NCBI RefSeq assembly: GCF_026965555.1
Contig: NZ_CP114040.1
Location: 1,922,001-1,986,000, forward strand
Source of the DNA: Nannocystis punicea
Lineage (GTDB): Bacteria > Myxococcota_A > Polyangia > Nannocystales > Nannocystaceae
Direction: 5' to 3'
DNA: 64,000 bases
Shown here: positions 53,053 to 62,193 of the stretch, piece after piece
How positions within the stretch are numbered: the first letter of the stretch is position 1
Layout: each line of letters starts with the position of its first letter
Translations under genes and position numbers: made by a program
The notes under the pieces: model-generated
Databases searched by the model: none
What the model saw: only the letters and a program-made list of their open reading frames with translations
Told to the model about the DNA's origin: nothing

Positions 53053-53739
53053 TCAGAGCGCCTGGGAACGCGCTGGGCGACGCGGAGTGAGGCCCTGGCG
53101 ATCCTCCCCCCGATTCATAGCGAAGGCGACTGTAGCGAGCGTGAGTCCCTGTCCGCGGAGCCACCCGTTCGCGCGGCCCCAGGTGCGGCCGCCGAGCTCG
53201 GCCATCGATCCATCCTTGCTGGTCGGCCACCGCCCGTGCTTGGCAATGAACACGCAGGCCGCAGCGTAGATCACGTCGACACTCCATTCGAATTCCGCGC
53301 TGGTGTGTTCGCGCCACGCCGCCATCCCGAGCAGGCCGCGAAACGTGAGCCCGCGTCCGCGGAGCCACTTCTGGGCGGCTCCCCAGGTGCTATTCTGTAG
53401 ACCTTCGGTGCTTTTTCGGTCGGGGAAGGCGCGGTGGGTGTCGTAGTATGCGCGTAGAGCGACGCGAATCAGTTCCACCGACCGGGCCGGACGGGGCGGC
53501 GGCGGCGGCGATGGGTCTGCTGAAGGGTTCGCCGTCGAATGTCTCGCATACGCTCGCCCGTACCTCCGCCGAGCTGTTGCGCATCGATCACACGTGCAGC
53601 CGTGGTGGCGGGACCCGGACAGCGTGCCGTGGGGAACGCTGCGCATGAAGGCGGCGGTGCAAGGCTCGCAATGGCACCCGCCGCGGCGGTACATATCGAC
53701 GGTTCCATGAATGCCGAGCTCATGTGGACTCTTCGACAT
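53053..53739 (-). CDS. Phage-type zinc-finger protein with two repeated WLR domains
   Basis: This 228-residue protein starts with an HGTxxxYxxGCxCxxC zinc module (HGTVDMYRRGGCHCEPC), which is duplicated as HGTLSGSRHHGCTCDRC. The same motif is frequent in small phage proteins. After a Pro-rich linker come two homologous helical units (YDTHRAFPDRKS...WGAAQKWLRGRGLTF and IAKHGRWPTSKD...WGRANGWLRGQGLTL) that look like DNA-binding HTH repeats. It may be a phage DNA-binding or homing-type regulator. Confidence 0.7.
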   Translation of the reverse strand: MSKSPHELGIHGTVDMYRRGGCHCEPCTAAFMRSVPHGTLSGSRHHGCTCDRCATARRRYGRAYARHSTANPSADPSPPPPPRPARSVELIRVALRAYYDTHRAFPDRKSTEGLQNSTWGAAQKWLRGRGLTFRGLLGMAAWREHTSAEFEWSVDVIYAAACVFIAKHGRWPTSKDGSMAELGGRTWGRANGWLRGQGLTLATVAFAMNRGEDRQGLTPRRPARSQAL

Positions 53740-53766
53740 CGGTGCACCTCTCGCGCGTTTTCGAGG

Positions 53767-54315
53767 TCAGCGGGAAGGCTTCGGGCTCTTGAGCGAAAGT
53801 CGACCGTCGCGATGGTCCTGCTTGACCTGATCCTCGAAGGGGGTCGCTGCGAGGCAGAGTTTCCGGGCCTTCGCCGCCGCTTCCATGCGGATGTACTGAG
53901 CGGCGAGGATTCGGCCGGTGGCGGTGAGGCGCATATAACGGTAGATCGACTTCGAAGACCTGTTGCGTTTGAACGGGCCGCCTACCGGCCGCACGAGGCC
54001 GGCGGCGACGCTGGCGAGCACGCCATCGTTGAGATACATGTCTTGGGGGGCCTCGCCGAGGTCCTCTTCGTGCCGCTCCGTTGGCGGCGCAGGGGCCTGA
54101 AGGTCCGGCTCACCCCGCTCTCCGGTCGGCGTGTGGTGTGCAGAGCCGAAGACCTCGACACACAGTGGTTCACCGGCGCAACCCTCGACCAGGAAGAGGC
54201 GGCGGATGACGCTCGCAGCGTGAATCGGGACGTCGAGGTCCCGAGCGATGCAGTGAATGACTGTTGCTTCGATCTCCTGGCAGACGATACGTGCTTTCAA
54301 AGAACGTGATGACAT
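53767..54315 (-). CDS. Hypothetical protein of the prophage-like region
   Basis: This 182-residue protein is not recognised. The N-terminal part (RIVCQEIEATVIHCIARDLD) is helical with an HTH-like look (HAASVIRRLFLVEG). The middle is Pro/Glu-rich and the C-terminus is basic. ATG 54315 is the only good start. It is oriented with the tail module and the 53053 gene. Confidence 0.55.
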   Translation of the reverse strand: MSSRSLKARIVCQEIEATVIHCIARDLDVPIHAASVIRRLFLVEGCAGEPLCVEVFGSAHHTPTGERGEPDLQAPAPPTERHEEDLGEAPQDMYLNDGVLASVAAGLVRPVGGPFKRNRSSKSIYRYMRLTATGRILAAQYIRMEAAAKARKLCLAATPFEDQVKQDHRDGRLSLKSPKPSR

Positions 54316-55837
54316 CGTTGATCTCGTCCATGCCCAACAAACGGGCGAACATCCTACCGCCCTGCGGACGTCTTGTTCCGAACGGGCGCGGTCACTCCCG
54401 AACGACGCGATCCCGCGCGCCGCGTAGCTATGCTCCGTCGAGTTCTGGCGGTCTATGGGCGCGAGACTTCAGCGGCCTGCGCGTGGTCTCGTGGCGGCGG
54501 CCGGAGCCCGGTGCCTCCGGCCCGCCTTGGAGCGGCCGGCGCCGTGGCAGGCGGGCCTCTTCCCAGCATGGGCCGTCGGCGGATGGTCGTCCCGGCGCGG
54601 TCGAAGGCGCCGCTCCTGGCGAGATCGAGGACACCAGCGAGCGCGACGGGCTCGTTCGCGACCGAATATCGAGATCCCTCGTCTCGTCGATCAAGGTAGT
54701 GATGTAGAGGTCGATTGCGTCCAAGAAGTTCATGTCGCTTCTGCCTCCGACGCTGGCGGGCTATAGCCGGAACGTGCCCCCATGCCTGGTCGGTCTGTCA
54801 AGCGGCTCTTGCGCTCCTGATAGTGGCGGCAGTGTACCGCTGGAGCGTCTCGGATAGTCGGACCATCTTTTGTTTAGCAGCGGCCACGCGGCCGCCCAAA
54901 CAAAATCTTCGCAGGTGCCCGTCGCGTCGGCTCACGGCGCGTTATCGCCGCGCGAGATGCACTCCCGCGAATGCCGCATTGCTGGGCGCTCGTCAATCGA
55001 CGAACTGACAATGACTGCCGCGAGCGCGGCTGCCACTTCACGAAATCGGTCGCACTGGCGGCGCGTCGCCCGCTGCGGGCTATTGCGCACTCCCTCAGGC
55101 GTCGGACGCGCCAACCTGTATCGTCGAGTCACACTATCGCACAAGACTCGCTCGCGCGACAAAGCCCCGCTCGACCTGACGCGTCCGCACAATGCGCGAG
55201 AGGAACTCGTCACACCACAGGTCAGGATCGCTGGTACATTCGGTTCGAGGTCGCCGCTTGGCTGACAATGGCCGAGCCGCCGGTCGGGGGCGCTCGCCTT
55301 CACGCGGTGTTTTCATCACGGGGTCCGCCCTTCACGACATTCCGGCCTTCCGTACGGCGACCGGACTGAACAGTCGGCCCCGGTGGCCAGGAGATGGGTG
55401 ACACTCGCGTCCTTCGCGCGGCAATGCGGTTTGAATCCGAGCGTGCCCTGGCCGGAGACCTGCGTCATGAAACCGTGCCCATGAGTGGTCCTGCGGGCCA
55501 CTCGCGCCACGAGCCAACACGCGGCTGCTCGTCCGCACGCAGCAGGCTCGAATCGACCGGGTCGCCGTCCGCCTCCACGGCCAGAGCACGCTGAGTCGGA
55601 TCTGCCGGCGGCAGAATCGCGGTAGGCACGGCCCTTCGTCCTCGAGCTCGAGCTGTCCCCCGCACAGCTCCGGGCGAACGGAGCTACCGCCCTCGGCTCC
55701 TGCCTCGAGTTCGATCGTCGAAGCGATCCCAGGGATGAGGGAGACCGATTCGCGCTGGAGGAGCCATCACGTCACCACGCTCTCTCCGCCTCGCCGGTGG
55801 GCGGGAGGCTGTTGTGCGCACCCGCTGTGAATGCCTC
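54316..55837. other. 1.5-kb stretch without convincing genes
   Basis: On the minus strand MNFLDAIDLYITTLIDETRD at 54733 looks like a gene start but degenerates after about 25 residues. A similar short start (FARLLGMDEINDVITFFES) lies at 54352. Both suggest small genes disrupted by frameshifts. The remainder, including a moderately AT-richer zone at 54760-55150, shows nothing recognisable. Confidence 0.4.
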
Positions 55838-56617
55838 TCAACTGTACTCAGGGGCGTCACGGCACGGCAGCGACACGTCGGCGAGGAAGTCGGTCCAGTC
55901 GAACCCGCGAGCGCGGCGGTAGTCCCAGGACGGCGCTCTCGCGCTCGGGACCCAAACATACGGGCCGAGGCCATCGGAGAGCGAGGCGATCGCGGATGAG
56001 CCGGCCTCCTCGTTCACATCGAGGTAGACGTAGAACTGGTACCCCTTGGCCGCGACCTCATCGAACCATCGCACCCACTCTCCCCCGGCCTCGTCGGACG
56101 TGAACACGCGCTCGATGTCGACGTGCGAGGCCGAGAACCGCTGATCGGTCCGGTCGCCATGGCTGACGACGAAGGTCGATCCGTCGCTTGGGCTCATGGT
56201 GTAATAGGCCAGCGGTCGCCGGATGCCGAGCGTGCCTCGCGGCGAGAGCTCGGACAGGAGCGGCTTGCCCGGGGAGAAGAGGAGCGGCGAGACGTTCGTC
56301 GCGGTATGCGTCAGCGAGAGCGGCAGGTCCCCGGTGAATCCGAGCAGGTTCATGAGAGTCGGGTCGCCTCCCCAGTCGACGGCGAAGGCCTCGGTCGCCG
56401 AGAGCCTGACCTTACGGTCGCGTGTGAGTACGGCGATCGGATTGTCCACCCCGGACAAGCTCATCGCCGAGACCATGCCGCCGAGGAGCGAGCGGCTGCT
56501 GGTCGGGTGGTAGAGATAGCGCGAACCGGTGACGGTCGTGGAGGGGGAACCCACGATCGTGACGTTGTAGTTCATGCCCTTGACAGAGCCGATCACCCAT
56601 GCAGTTTTGATGGCCAT
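55838..56617 (-). CDS. Probable distal tail protein
   Basis: This 259-residue protein is beta-rich with alternating small hydrophobics (VIGSVKGMNYNVTIVGSP, DRKVRLSATEAF). Its position directly after the tape-measure gene and its length fit the distal tail (Dit-like) protein that starts the baseplate. No sequence signature confirms this, so the assignment rests on gene order. ATG 56617 begins nine bases after the tape-measure stop. It is the last recognisable gene of the module. Confidence 0.6.
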   Translation of the reverse strand: MAIKTAWVIGSVKGMNYNVTIVGSPSTTVTGSRYLYHPTSSRSLLGGMVSAMSLSGVDNPIAVLTRDRKVRLSATEAFAVDWGGDPTLMNLLGFTGDLPLSLTHTATNVSPLLFSPGKPLLSELSPRGTLGIRRPLAYYTMSPSDGSTFVVSHGDRTDQRFSASHVDIERVFTSDEAGGEWVRWFDEVAAKGYQFYVYLDVNEEAGSSAIASLSDGLGPYVWVPSARAPSWDYRRARGFDWTDFLADVSLPCRDAPEYS

Positions 56618-56625
56618 CGAACCTC

Positions 56626-58644
56626 CTACAACCTCGGCTTGCGGCCGCCGCGGTCCTGCCGCTCGATCTCGGTACGCAGCGTGGCGGCGAACTCTTTCAG
56701 GCCGCCGGCGCCATAGATATGAGGATTGTTGATCACGATCTTCGCGCCTCCGGTTCCACCTGACGAGGCGTCGCCGCGGCGGAGCTGCTCGTGCGAGATG
56801 GGGACGTCTTGCGCCTCGAGCCCTTCATCGCCGCCACCGCCGCCGCCGGACCCCCCCGAGGACTGAGCCGTGTTGAGCGCGCTCTGACCCGACGAGCCGC
56901 CGCCACCGCCACCACCTGCGCCGCGCGACTCGGCGATGGCGCCCGCCGCGATGGCGCCGCCTGCGGCGGCCGCTGCGACGCCGATATGAAGGGCTGCAGC
57001 CGTGCCGTGCTGGGCCGCGGCCGCGTACCGGTACGAGGCCGCGGCCCCGATCGCCAGCGCTGCCTCACCGAGCGCCAGGATGGCGTGCTTCTTGGCGACG
57101 CCCTTGAGGAGCTCGCTGAGCATCGAGGCGATGGCGCCTTTCTCTCCCTGTGCCATCCGCTCGAGCGCGTCGGCCATGCCCTCGCCGAGCGCCGTCACGG
57201 CGCCCGAGACCACCTGCATGGTCTTCTTCCGCTTCTCCTGCTCCTTCTCCTCCACGTCCGCGGTCTTCTTCAGCCCGACGAGGCGCTTCTGGTGCTCGAT
57301 CTGCTCGAGCCGGGTCTGGGCCTTCTCTCGCTGCTCGAACGTCTGCGCGTTCTGGATCTGCCAGCGCGCGAGGCGCTCCTCGGCGGCGATGCGCTGATCG
57401 ATCAACGCTTCCCGCGCGAGAGCTGTCTCGGATTCGATCTCGACGTTGTAGAGGATGAAGTCGATCTGCTCGGACTCGGCGATGCCCCTCGCCTCGAGCG
57501 CTTCGAGCTCGCGGCCCATCACTTCGATCCGCTTTTCGCGCAGCGCGACCTCGCGTTCATAGACGTCTGCCTCGACCGAGACCTCCTCGGGGCCGACGTA
57601 GTCGCGAGAAACCGGCGATGCCGTGAGGTCCTCTGCTGGAGCCCTGCTGCGGCCGCGGCCGCGGCGCGAGGCAGCGGCCTCCTCCGCGGCCGCTGCCGCG
57701 GCGTCGCTGCTCTTCTGCCTGCCGTCATAGTCCCGCTTCCGGGCTTCGCGCTCGCGCCTGTCACGTTCGGCCAGACCGGCCAAGACGCCTTCTTTTTGGG
57801 CCTGCTCCTCGCGTATAATCCGGCTCACGCGCAGCTGCTCGTTCAAGATCGCTTGCGCCTCGGCGGTGAGCATCGTCTGCCGCGCCACGTCGGTGAGCCA
57901 CGGCAGAGCGTCGGCATGCGCCTTCGTGTAGGCTCCGAGCTCGGCAGCGTAATCACGCATCCCCCCGAACCACTCGGTGAGCCGCTCTGCGCCTTCGGCG
58001 AGGCTATGGGCGATGTTCGCCATACCTCTCGCGATTGCCCCCTCGAGCAGGGTCTCGCCCAGTTCTACGGCAGACTGCTGCAGACGTTCGAAGCCCGCGC
58101 CGACTTCCGAATTGTGCTCGGCGGCCCACTTGAAGACGTCCACGGCCATGCCGGCCAGGTCTTTCGCCCCGCCCAAGACAGATTTGGCCTTTTCGCGGAC
58201 CGCGTCTTCCCCGCGCTCTACATCGAGTAGGCTCTTGGCGGCGCGTTCGGCCGCTTTGCTGGACTCCTCGAAGCCGTCGCGCAACTTCCCGAGTTCGGGG
58301 CTCAGGTTGTTGGTGGCCTTGGCAGCGGCATCGACCGCCTTGCGGGCGTCGTTGGTCGCCTTTGCATTGGCGTCCGCCGCCTGGGCAGCGGCCTCCTGTG
58401 CGGCTTTCAGGCGTTTGGTGGCGTCGGCTGCTTCCTCGCTGCGAGCGCCGAATGCCTTGGTGACGGCGTTCGCTTCGACCTGCGCTCTCTCGAGCTTTCG
58501 GACCGCATCGTCCGTCGCCTCCGTGGCCTTGTTGAGGTGCTCGATCGCCGCGCGCGCGAGCTCGATCTCCCGGACGTATGCGAGGGGAAAATCGCCAGGG
58601 CCCGATTGATTCGGGAGATCCGCGTGAGGGTCATTGTTAAGCAT
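56626..58644 (-). CDS. Phage tail tape-measure protein
   Basis: This 672-residue protein shows typical tape-measure features. The N-terminal two-thirds is a long alpha-helical coiled coil rich in Ala/Glu/Lys (about 20-510). A hydrophobic Ala/Gly segment (about 525-580; ALGEAALAIGAAASYRYAAA) is a candidate membrane-spanning region, followed by a poly-Gly linker and a short C-terminal domain. A length of about 670 residues would set a tail near 100 nm if the usual 1.5 angstrom per residue rule holds. ATG 58644 with AAAGG is preferred over the TTG at 58662; it overlaps the G-T frame by 8 bp. Confidence 0.75.
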   Translation of the reverse strand: MLNNDPHADLPNQSGPGDFPLAYVREIELARAAIEHLNKATEATDDAVRKLERAQVEANAVTKAFGARSEEAADATKRLKAAQEAAAQAADANAKATNDARKAVDAAAKATNNLSPELGKLRDGFEESSKAAERAAKSLLDVERGEDAVREKAKSVLGGAKDLAGMAVDVFKWAAEHNSEVGAGFERLQQSAVELGETLLEGAIARGMANIAHSLAEGAERLTEWFGGMRDYAAELGAYTKAHADALPWLTDVARQTMLTAEAQAILNEQLRVSRIIREEQAQKEGVLAGLAERDRREREARKRDYDGRQKSSDAAAAAAEEAAASRRGRGRSRAPAEDLTASPVSRDYVGPEEVSVEADVYEREVALREKRIEVMGRELEALEARGIAESEQIDFILYNVEIESETALAREALIDQRIAAEERLARWQIQNAQTFEQREKAQTRLEQIEHQKRLVGLKKTADVEEKEQEKRKKTMQVVSGAVTALGEGMADALERMAQGEKGAIASMLSELLKGVAKKHAILALGEAALAIGAAASYRYAAAAQHGTAAALHIGVAAAAAGGAIAAGAIAESRGAGGGGGGGSSGQSALNTAQSSGGSGGGGGGDEGLEAQDVPISHEQLRRGDASSGGTGGAKIVINNPHIYGAGGLKEFAATLRTEIERQDRGGRKPRL

Positions 58645-59137
58645 AGCCGCCTTTCCGATCAAACGTCAGCCTGATCTGATGGAGATGTTCTGCGTGCCAG
58701 GAATCCTCGTAGGCTTCCATCAGTTGGATCGCTTCCAGGACCAGCTCGTCCAGGCAACGCTCGAGGAACGGGCTCGACACCCGACCGCCGCCCTCGGTCG
58801 GGCGGCGACGATATCGGAGCACTGAATCGATGAACGGCGTGCGATACCATGACCCGGGGCACCCTTCGTTCTCGACGTCTTCGGCCGGCTTGGCTTCCGC
58901 GCCGCGTTCGTCGATGTCCAGGCGGGGCGGAAGGCCCATCCATCGTGGGCGGACCTTCGCGCTGGTCCACTTCCGCTGATCGAACCAGGGTAACGCGCAA
59001 TTGCGGGCCGCCTGCGCCGCGGGAATCAGCTTGTTCGAGCACGCCTTGCGGCACAGGTGCACGCATGGATGGAGCTCGTGCGACCCACCTTCGGCTGTGG
59101 GCACCGGGTCGTGGCGCCAACCCCACAGCCTCAGCGC
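58637..59137 (-). CDS. Tail assembly chaperone T extension, made by -1 frameshift (G-T fusion)
   Basis: This frame encodes 166 residues (KALRLWGWRHDPVPTAEGG onward) and has no good start codon of its own near the end of the upstream chaperone gene. It remains open back to 59332, overlapping that gene in the -1 frame. A ribosome slipping at GGGAAAG (59137-59143) would read straight into it, giving a 384-residue G-T protein, as in phage lambda. The C-x-x-x-C cluster near its start (CVHLCRKAC) may bind metal. A stand-alone GTG start at 59104 is the alternative. Confidence 0.7.
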   Translation of the reverse strand, partial: ALRLWGWRHDPVPTAEGGSHELHPCVHLCRKACSNKLIPAAQAARNCALPWFDQRKWTSAKVRPRWMGLPPRLDIDERGAEAKPAEDVENEGCPGSWYRTPFIDSVLRYRRRPTEGGGRVSSPFLERCLDELVLEAIQLMEAYEDSWHAEHLHQIRLTFDRKGGYA

Positions 59138-59790
59138 TTTCCCTCGGCCTCGTCGAGCGGCCGGCTGTACTTCGAGCACGCGCCGGCGATGAAGACGATG
59201 TTGAGGAGCGCGCCGCCTTCGGCCGAGGAGATGCTCTCGAGCCATTCGTCGGAGAGCTCGCGCTCGTGCTCGGTCGCCTGCCACAGCGTCTGGGTCCCGC
59301 AGGTGATCGCCTCCACGCCGGCCTTCACCCACAAGATGAAGCGATGGCTCGCGTCCCGGGCGGCTTCGATGCGCATTCGCGTGTGGAAGCCGACCCGGCG
59401 CAGGTGGAAGATCGTCGGCTCGGCTCCCTCGCGGAAGTAGTCGAACGCGCGGACCGGCCCCCGGGGGGACTGGTCGAGCGCCTGCGGGTCGAAGCGCGTG
59501 TCGCCGTCGAGGTAGCGCGGCACCGGGTGCCGCGCCTCGACGCGCTCGCGCTCATCCTCGGCGAGCACGCACGAGCCCTCGGCGGTGGCACGCTCGTCGT
59601 CCGTGAGCGCCCGACCGAGCTCGGCGGACGCCCGGGCGACCGCCTCCGTCTTCAGCTTGGCGAGCGCCATCTCGGCGAGCTCTGCCCGCTCGGCGGTGAT
59701 GCGCTCCTTGTCCCAGGCTCCGTCGTGCGGGAGCACATACTGGCCGGGAGCGTCGACGCGGTGGGTTGGTACTCGGAGGCCCTTCAGCAT
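59131..59790 (-). CDS. Tail assembly chaperone (G-like protein)
   Basis: This 219-residue acidic, helical protein lies between the tail-tube and tape-measure genes, the position of lambda gpG. Sequence similarity is not recognisable, as is usual for these chaperones. The C-terminus reads EAEGKR-stop, with the slippery heptamer in its last codons. It should coat the tape-measure protein during tail assembly, together with the G-T fusion. ATG 59790 lies 11 bp after the tube gene. Confidence 0.7.
   Translation of the reverse strand: MLKGLRVPTHRVDAPGQYVLPHDGAWDKERITAERAELAEMALAKLKTEAVARASAELGRALTDDERATAEGSCVLAEDERERVEARHPVPRYLDGDTRFDPQALDQSPRGPVRAFDYFREGAEPTIFHLRRVGFHTRMRIEAARDASHRFILWVKAGVEAITCGTQTLWQATEHERELSDEWLESISSAEGGALLNIVFIAGACSKYSRPLDEAEGKR
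59137..59143 (-). other. Slippery heptamer GGGAAAG for programmed -1 frameshift
   Basis: On the minus strand the zero-frame codons are GAG GGA AAG CGC TGA, so G-GGA-AAG is in the X-XXY-YYZ phase required for -1 slippage, two codons before the stop. The same heptamer is used in the lambda G/G-T genes. The downstream -1 frame stays open for 166 codons. Confidence 0.75.
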
Positions 59791-59801
59791 GGGTCAGTCC
59801 T

Positions 59802-61121
59802 TCAGGCGAGCGCGATGAGGAACGGGCTCTGCTCGATGTGCTCGTTGGAGCCGCCGGTGCAGTCGCTCGGGATCATCGCCGAGAATTCGACCGCGACCCC
59901 GTTGACGTCGCCGACATCCGCGCGCGTCGGCGTCGCCGCGATCTGGGCGCGAGCGATGTGGAGGCACCACGCCTTCCCACCAGCTTGGGGGCCGGGCCCC
60001 GGCTGATAGTAGTTGATGCGGAATTCGGCGTCGTCATTCAGCCCCGCGTACCACGCGGGGTCGAACGGGACGAGCGTGGTGTTGAACTTGGTCTCGGTCG
60101 CGTTGTACGAGTAGGTCGCAAGCCCCTCGAAGCGATCGGTCTTCTCGGTCGCGGTCTCGACCTTCGAGCGGGTGATGCCGGTCTCGAAGGCGACAGCGTT
60201 CGCCTCGACCTCGGCGATGTCGGTGACGCCATAGGCGCCGATCGAGCACTGCACGTCGATGCCCATGGCGAGCTGCGCGCTGGTCCCCTCGGCCGGCGGC
60301 ATGGTGACCGCCGACAGGCCATCGTCGGCGGTGTGCGAGAAGTTCCCCGACATGCACGAGAGGGCGAGCTGCGGCAGCTGACCGCGGGCGAGGTTCTGAA
60401 GCGCCAGCGTGGCGACGGTGCCCTCCAGCTGCCACAGGAGATCGGTGCCGCTCTCGTCGTTGCGGAACAGCCAGTTGAACGTGCGGCCCGGGGCCCCGAC
60501 GGCGTCCTTCAGGACCGAACGATCGACGTACGCGGTGATCGTCGCGTGGATGACGTCCGTCGGCGCCGGGGCGAACGGCAGGTCCTCCGACAGCGTGATC
60601 GTGTGGGTGACCCCGTTGACCGAGAGCACGCGGCGGAAGTGGAGCTTGTGCAGGTCCTCGTCGGACGGAGAGGTGGTGTCCTCGACGGCGATCATGCAGC
60701 CGGGGATGAACCCGACGGTGTCTCCCGCGGCGAGCGTCAGCGTGGCTGGATCGGCGGACGAGGCGACCGCGCGGGAGTAGGTCCGATGGGTGTTGCCGAG
60801 GCACCAGCCGAGGATGGTGCTCAAGTATGTCGCTGTGGCCTGTGTGCCGACCGTCGTCGTCTTACCGATGCCGTGCATCTTCAGCACCATCGACCACTCG
60901 ACGTTGCGGATGCCCTTCCGCTTGGTCCGCTTGCCGATGGCGAGCGGGTTGGCCTCCGCGGTCGGGTCGACGATGAGCTCCTGCTTCGGCTGGCAATCGA
61001 CCGAGATGAACTCGACCCGCGTACCCGAGGTCCCCCAATTGTCGGGAGCCTGGGGGGGCTGGCAAACGGTCGTCTCCGGGAAGAACATGAGGAACTTGGA
61101 CTTGTTGTGACTGTGGGCCAT
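59802..61121 (-). CDS. Major tail tube protein
   Basis: This 439-residue, beta-rich protein without signal or membrane segments (RVEFISVDCQPKQELIVDP, TVGFIPGCMIAVEDT, VIHATITAYVDRS) is the largest structural gene before the chaperone pair. Its size suggests a two-domain tube protein with an additional Ig-like or insertion domain. The assignment rests mainly on gene order. ATG 61121 is 15 bp after the preceding gene's stop. Confidence 0.65.
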   Translation of the reverse strand: MAHSHNKSKFLMFFPETTVCQPPQAPDNWGTSGTRVEFISVDCQPKQELIVDPTAEANPLAIGKRTKRKGIRNVEWSMVLKMHGIGKTTTVGTQATATYLSTILGWCLGNTHRTYSRAVASSADPATLTLAAGDTVGFIPGCMIAVEDTTSPSDEDLHKLHFRRVLSVNGVTHTITLSEDLPFAPAPTDVIHATITAYVDRSVLKDAVGAPGRTFNWLFRNDESGTDLLWQLEGTVATLALQNLARGQLPQLALSCMSGNFSHTADDGLSAVTMPPAEGTSAQLAMGIDVQCSIGAYGVTDIAEVEANAVAFETGITRSKVETATEKTDRFEGLATYSYNATETKFNTTLVPFDPAWYAGLNDDAEFRINYYQPGPGPQAGGKAWCLHIARAQIAATPTRADVGDVNGVAVEFSAMIPSDCTGGSNEHIEQSPFLIALA

Positions 61122-61136
61122 ATGCTGCGCTTTCTG

Positions 61137-61604
61137 TCAGGCGATGTTCTGTGACCAGTGGAGATCGAACAGATGCTCGACCATCGCGTTCGACCCTTCG
61201 TCAAGGTAGATCTGTCCGGCCCGCTGGTAGACCGCATAGGCGAAGCCAGCGACGGTCGGCTCGGCGAGCTGCATGAACATGCGGGTGAGGTCCACGCCGT
61301 CGTCCATGATCATGTGGTCGCGTACGTCCGGGGCCAGGTCCGCGTAGCTGGTGGCGATTCGCAGACGGCAGGTGTACGCGACACCATTTCCATACCAGAG
61401 CCGTGACTCGGAGCCCGATTCGAAGATGAGATCGAAGCTGCGTAGGGCAGTACCGAGCAGGTGGAGTGCGGTGCCCTGTTCTCGCGGGCCCGAGGTGAAG
61501 GTCCACGGTGAAAGTGGCTCGGCGCTGGGCGTGATCGCCTCGAGCGCGGTCTTGAATGCGAGCGAGAGTGCCGATGAGGTCGTCGGAGTCACGAGGTCAC
61601 ACAC
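61137..61604 (-). CDS. Probable tail terminator/completion protein
   Basis: This protein of about 155 residues lies just upstream of the tube gene, where siphophages encode the tail terminator. It has no known motif (LLGTALRSFDLIFESGSESR, TRMFMQLAEPTVAGFAYAVY). The start is uncertain: GTG 61604 or GTG 61592 are the best candidates, because residues further upstream in frame are Arg/Pro noise. Confidence 0.55.
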   Translation of the reverse strand: MCDLVTPTTSSALSLAFKTALEAITPSAEPLSPWTFTSGPREQGTALHLLGTALRSFDLIFESGSESRLWYGNGVAYTCRLRIATSYADLAPDVRDHMIMDDGVDLTRMFMQLAEPTVAGFAYAVYQRAGQIYLDEGSNAMVEHLFDLHWSQNIA

Positions 61605-61885
61605 CCGGAAAGATGGAGGGCGTTCTCGTCCGCGCCGTGCTGGAGAACGCGCAGTTCGGAGGTTCCGCGGAGCGAGCCGGCCGCGCAGCGCTCCCCCCTG
61701 GGAATGACGCGGACGGCCAGGGCGCATTCGACAGAGTACATTCGGTGGTCGGACATCATCACATCCTCAACGCGCCCGGCATTGCGAGCGGCCGTATTCC
61801 CCGCGGAGATCCAGTCGGCGCCGCTTCACGCTCGGGAGATACTCTCGGGGGAATGAAGACAAATACGGAGAGAGTGTGCGCCGTC

Positions 61886-62193
61886 TCACGTGCTCGAGCG
61901 ATGTTCCTGTGCCCAGTCGCAGGCGCAGGAGCACGCATGAGCGTAATCGGGCTCGTCGGGGTCGTAGCCCGAGAGGGTTGGGTCGACCACGATTTCGACC
62001 CCATTGCATTCGCCGCCGAGACCGAGAAGATCAATGACGTGGGGGCGCGAGTCGGTAGCGTATTTGGGCGCCGCCTCCCGCCCTCGATGGAGAGGGCGCA
62101 GCCGATCTCCTGGTACTCGGCGGCGGCGAGGTCTGCGACGGTCACCATAAACTCCTCAAGACCGGACGGCGACACCTCTACCGTCGGCTGCAT
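61886..62193 (-). pseudogene. Small phage-type protein gene with -1 frameshift
   Basis: The frame from ATG 62193 reads MQPTVEVSPSGLEEFMVTVA to ALSIEGG and then loses coding character. The adjacent frame continues convincingly as AAPKYATDSRPHVIDLLGL, GGECNGVEIVVDPTLSGY and DPDEPDYAHACSCACDWA to a stop at 61886-61888. One missing G in a G-run near 62072 would restore a single protein of about 100 residues. It lies at the truncated end of the tail module, so mutational decay is plausible; sequencing error is possible. Confidence 0.55.

Larger units (their letters stand above)
55838..62193 (-). mobile_element. Siphophage-type tail gene module (no head genes)
   Basis: Seven minus-strand genes are in lambda-like order: small protein, terminator-like protein, tail tube, G chaperone, G-T extension, tape measure and distal tail protein. 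Gaps are under 20 bp or overlapping downstream of the tube gene. The module is cut off near 62.2 kb, where head genes would be expected, by the degraded att copy. Confidence 0.7.

Noticed and set aside
54170..54352. 60-codon minus-strand gene starting MFARLLGMDE
   Set aside because: Only the first 20 residues look protein-like; the rest is antiphase to the better-supported 53767-54315 gene.
55332..55665. Small minus-strand frames of 66-85 codons
   Set aside because: No start context, and Arg/His/Cys-rich composition typical of noise frames; no family resemblance found.
61759..62193. Single 144-codon phage gene
   Set aside because: Coding character in this frame stops near residue 40 and continues in the adjacent frame, so it was annotated as frameshifted instead.
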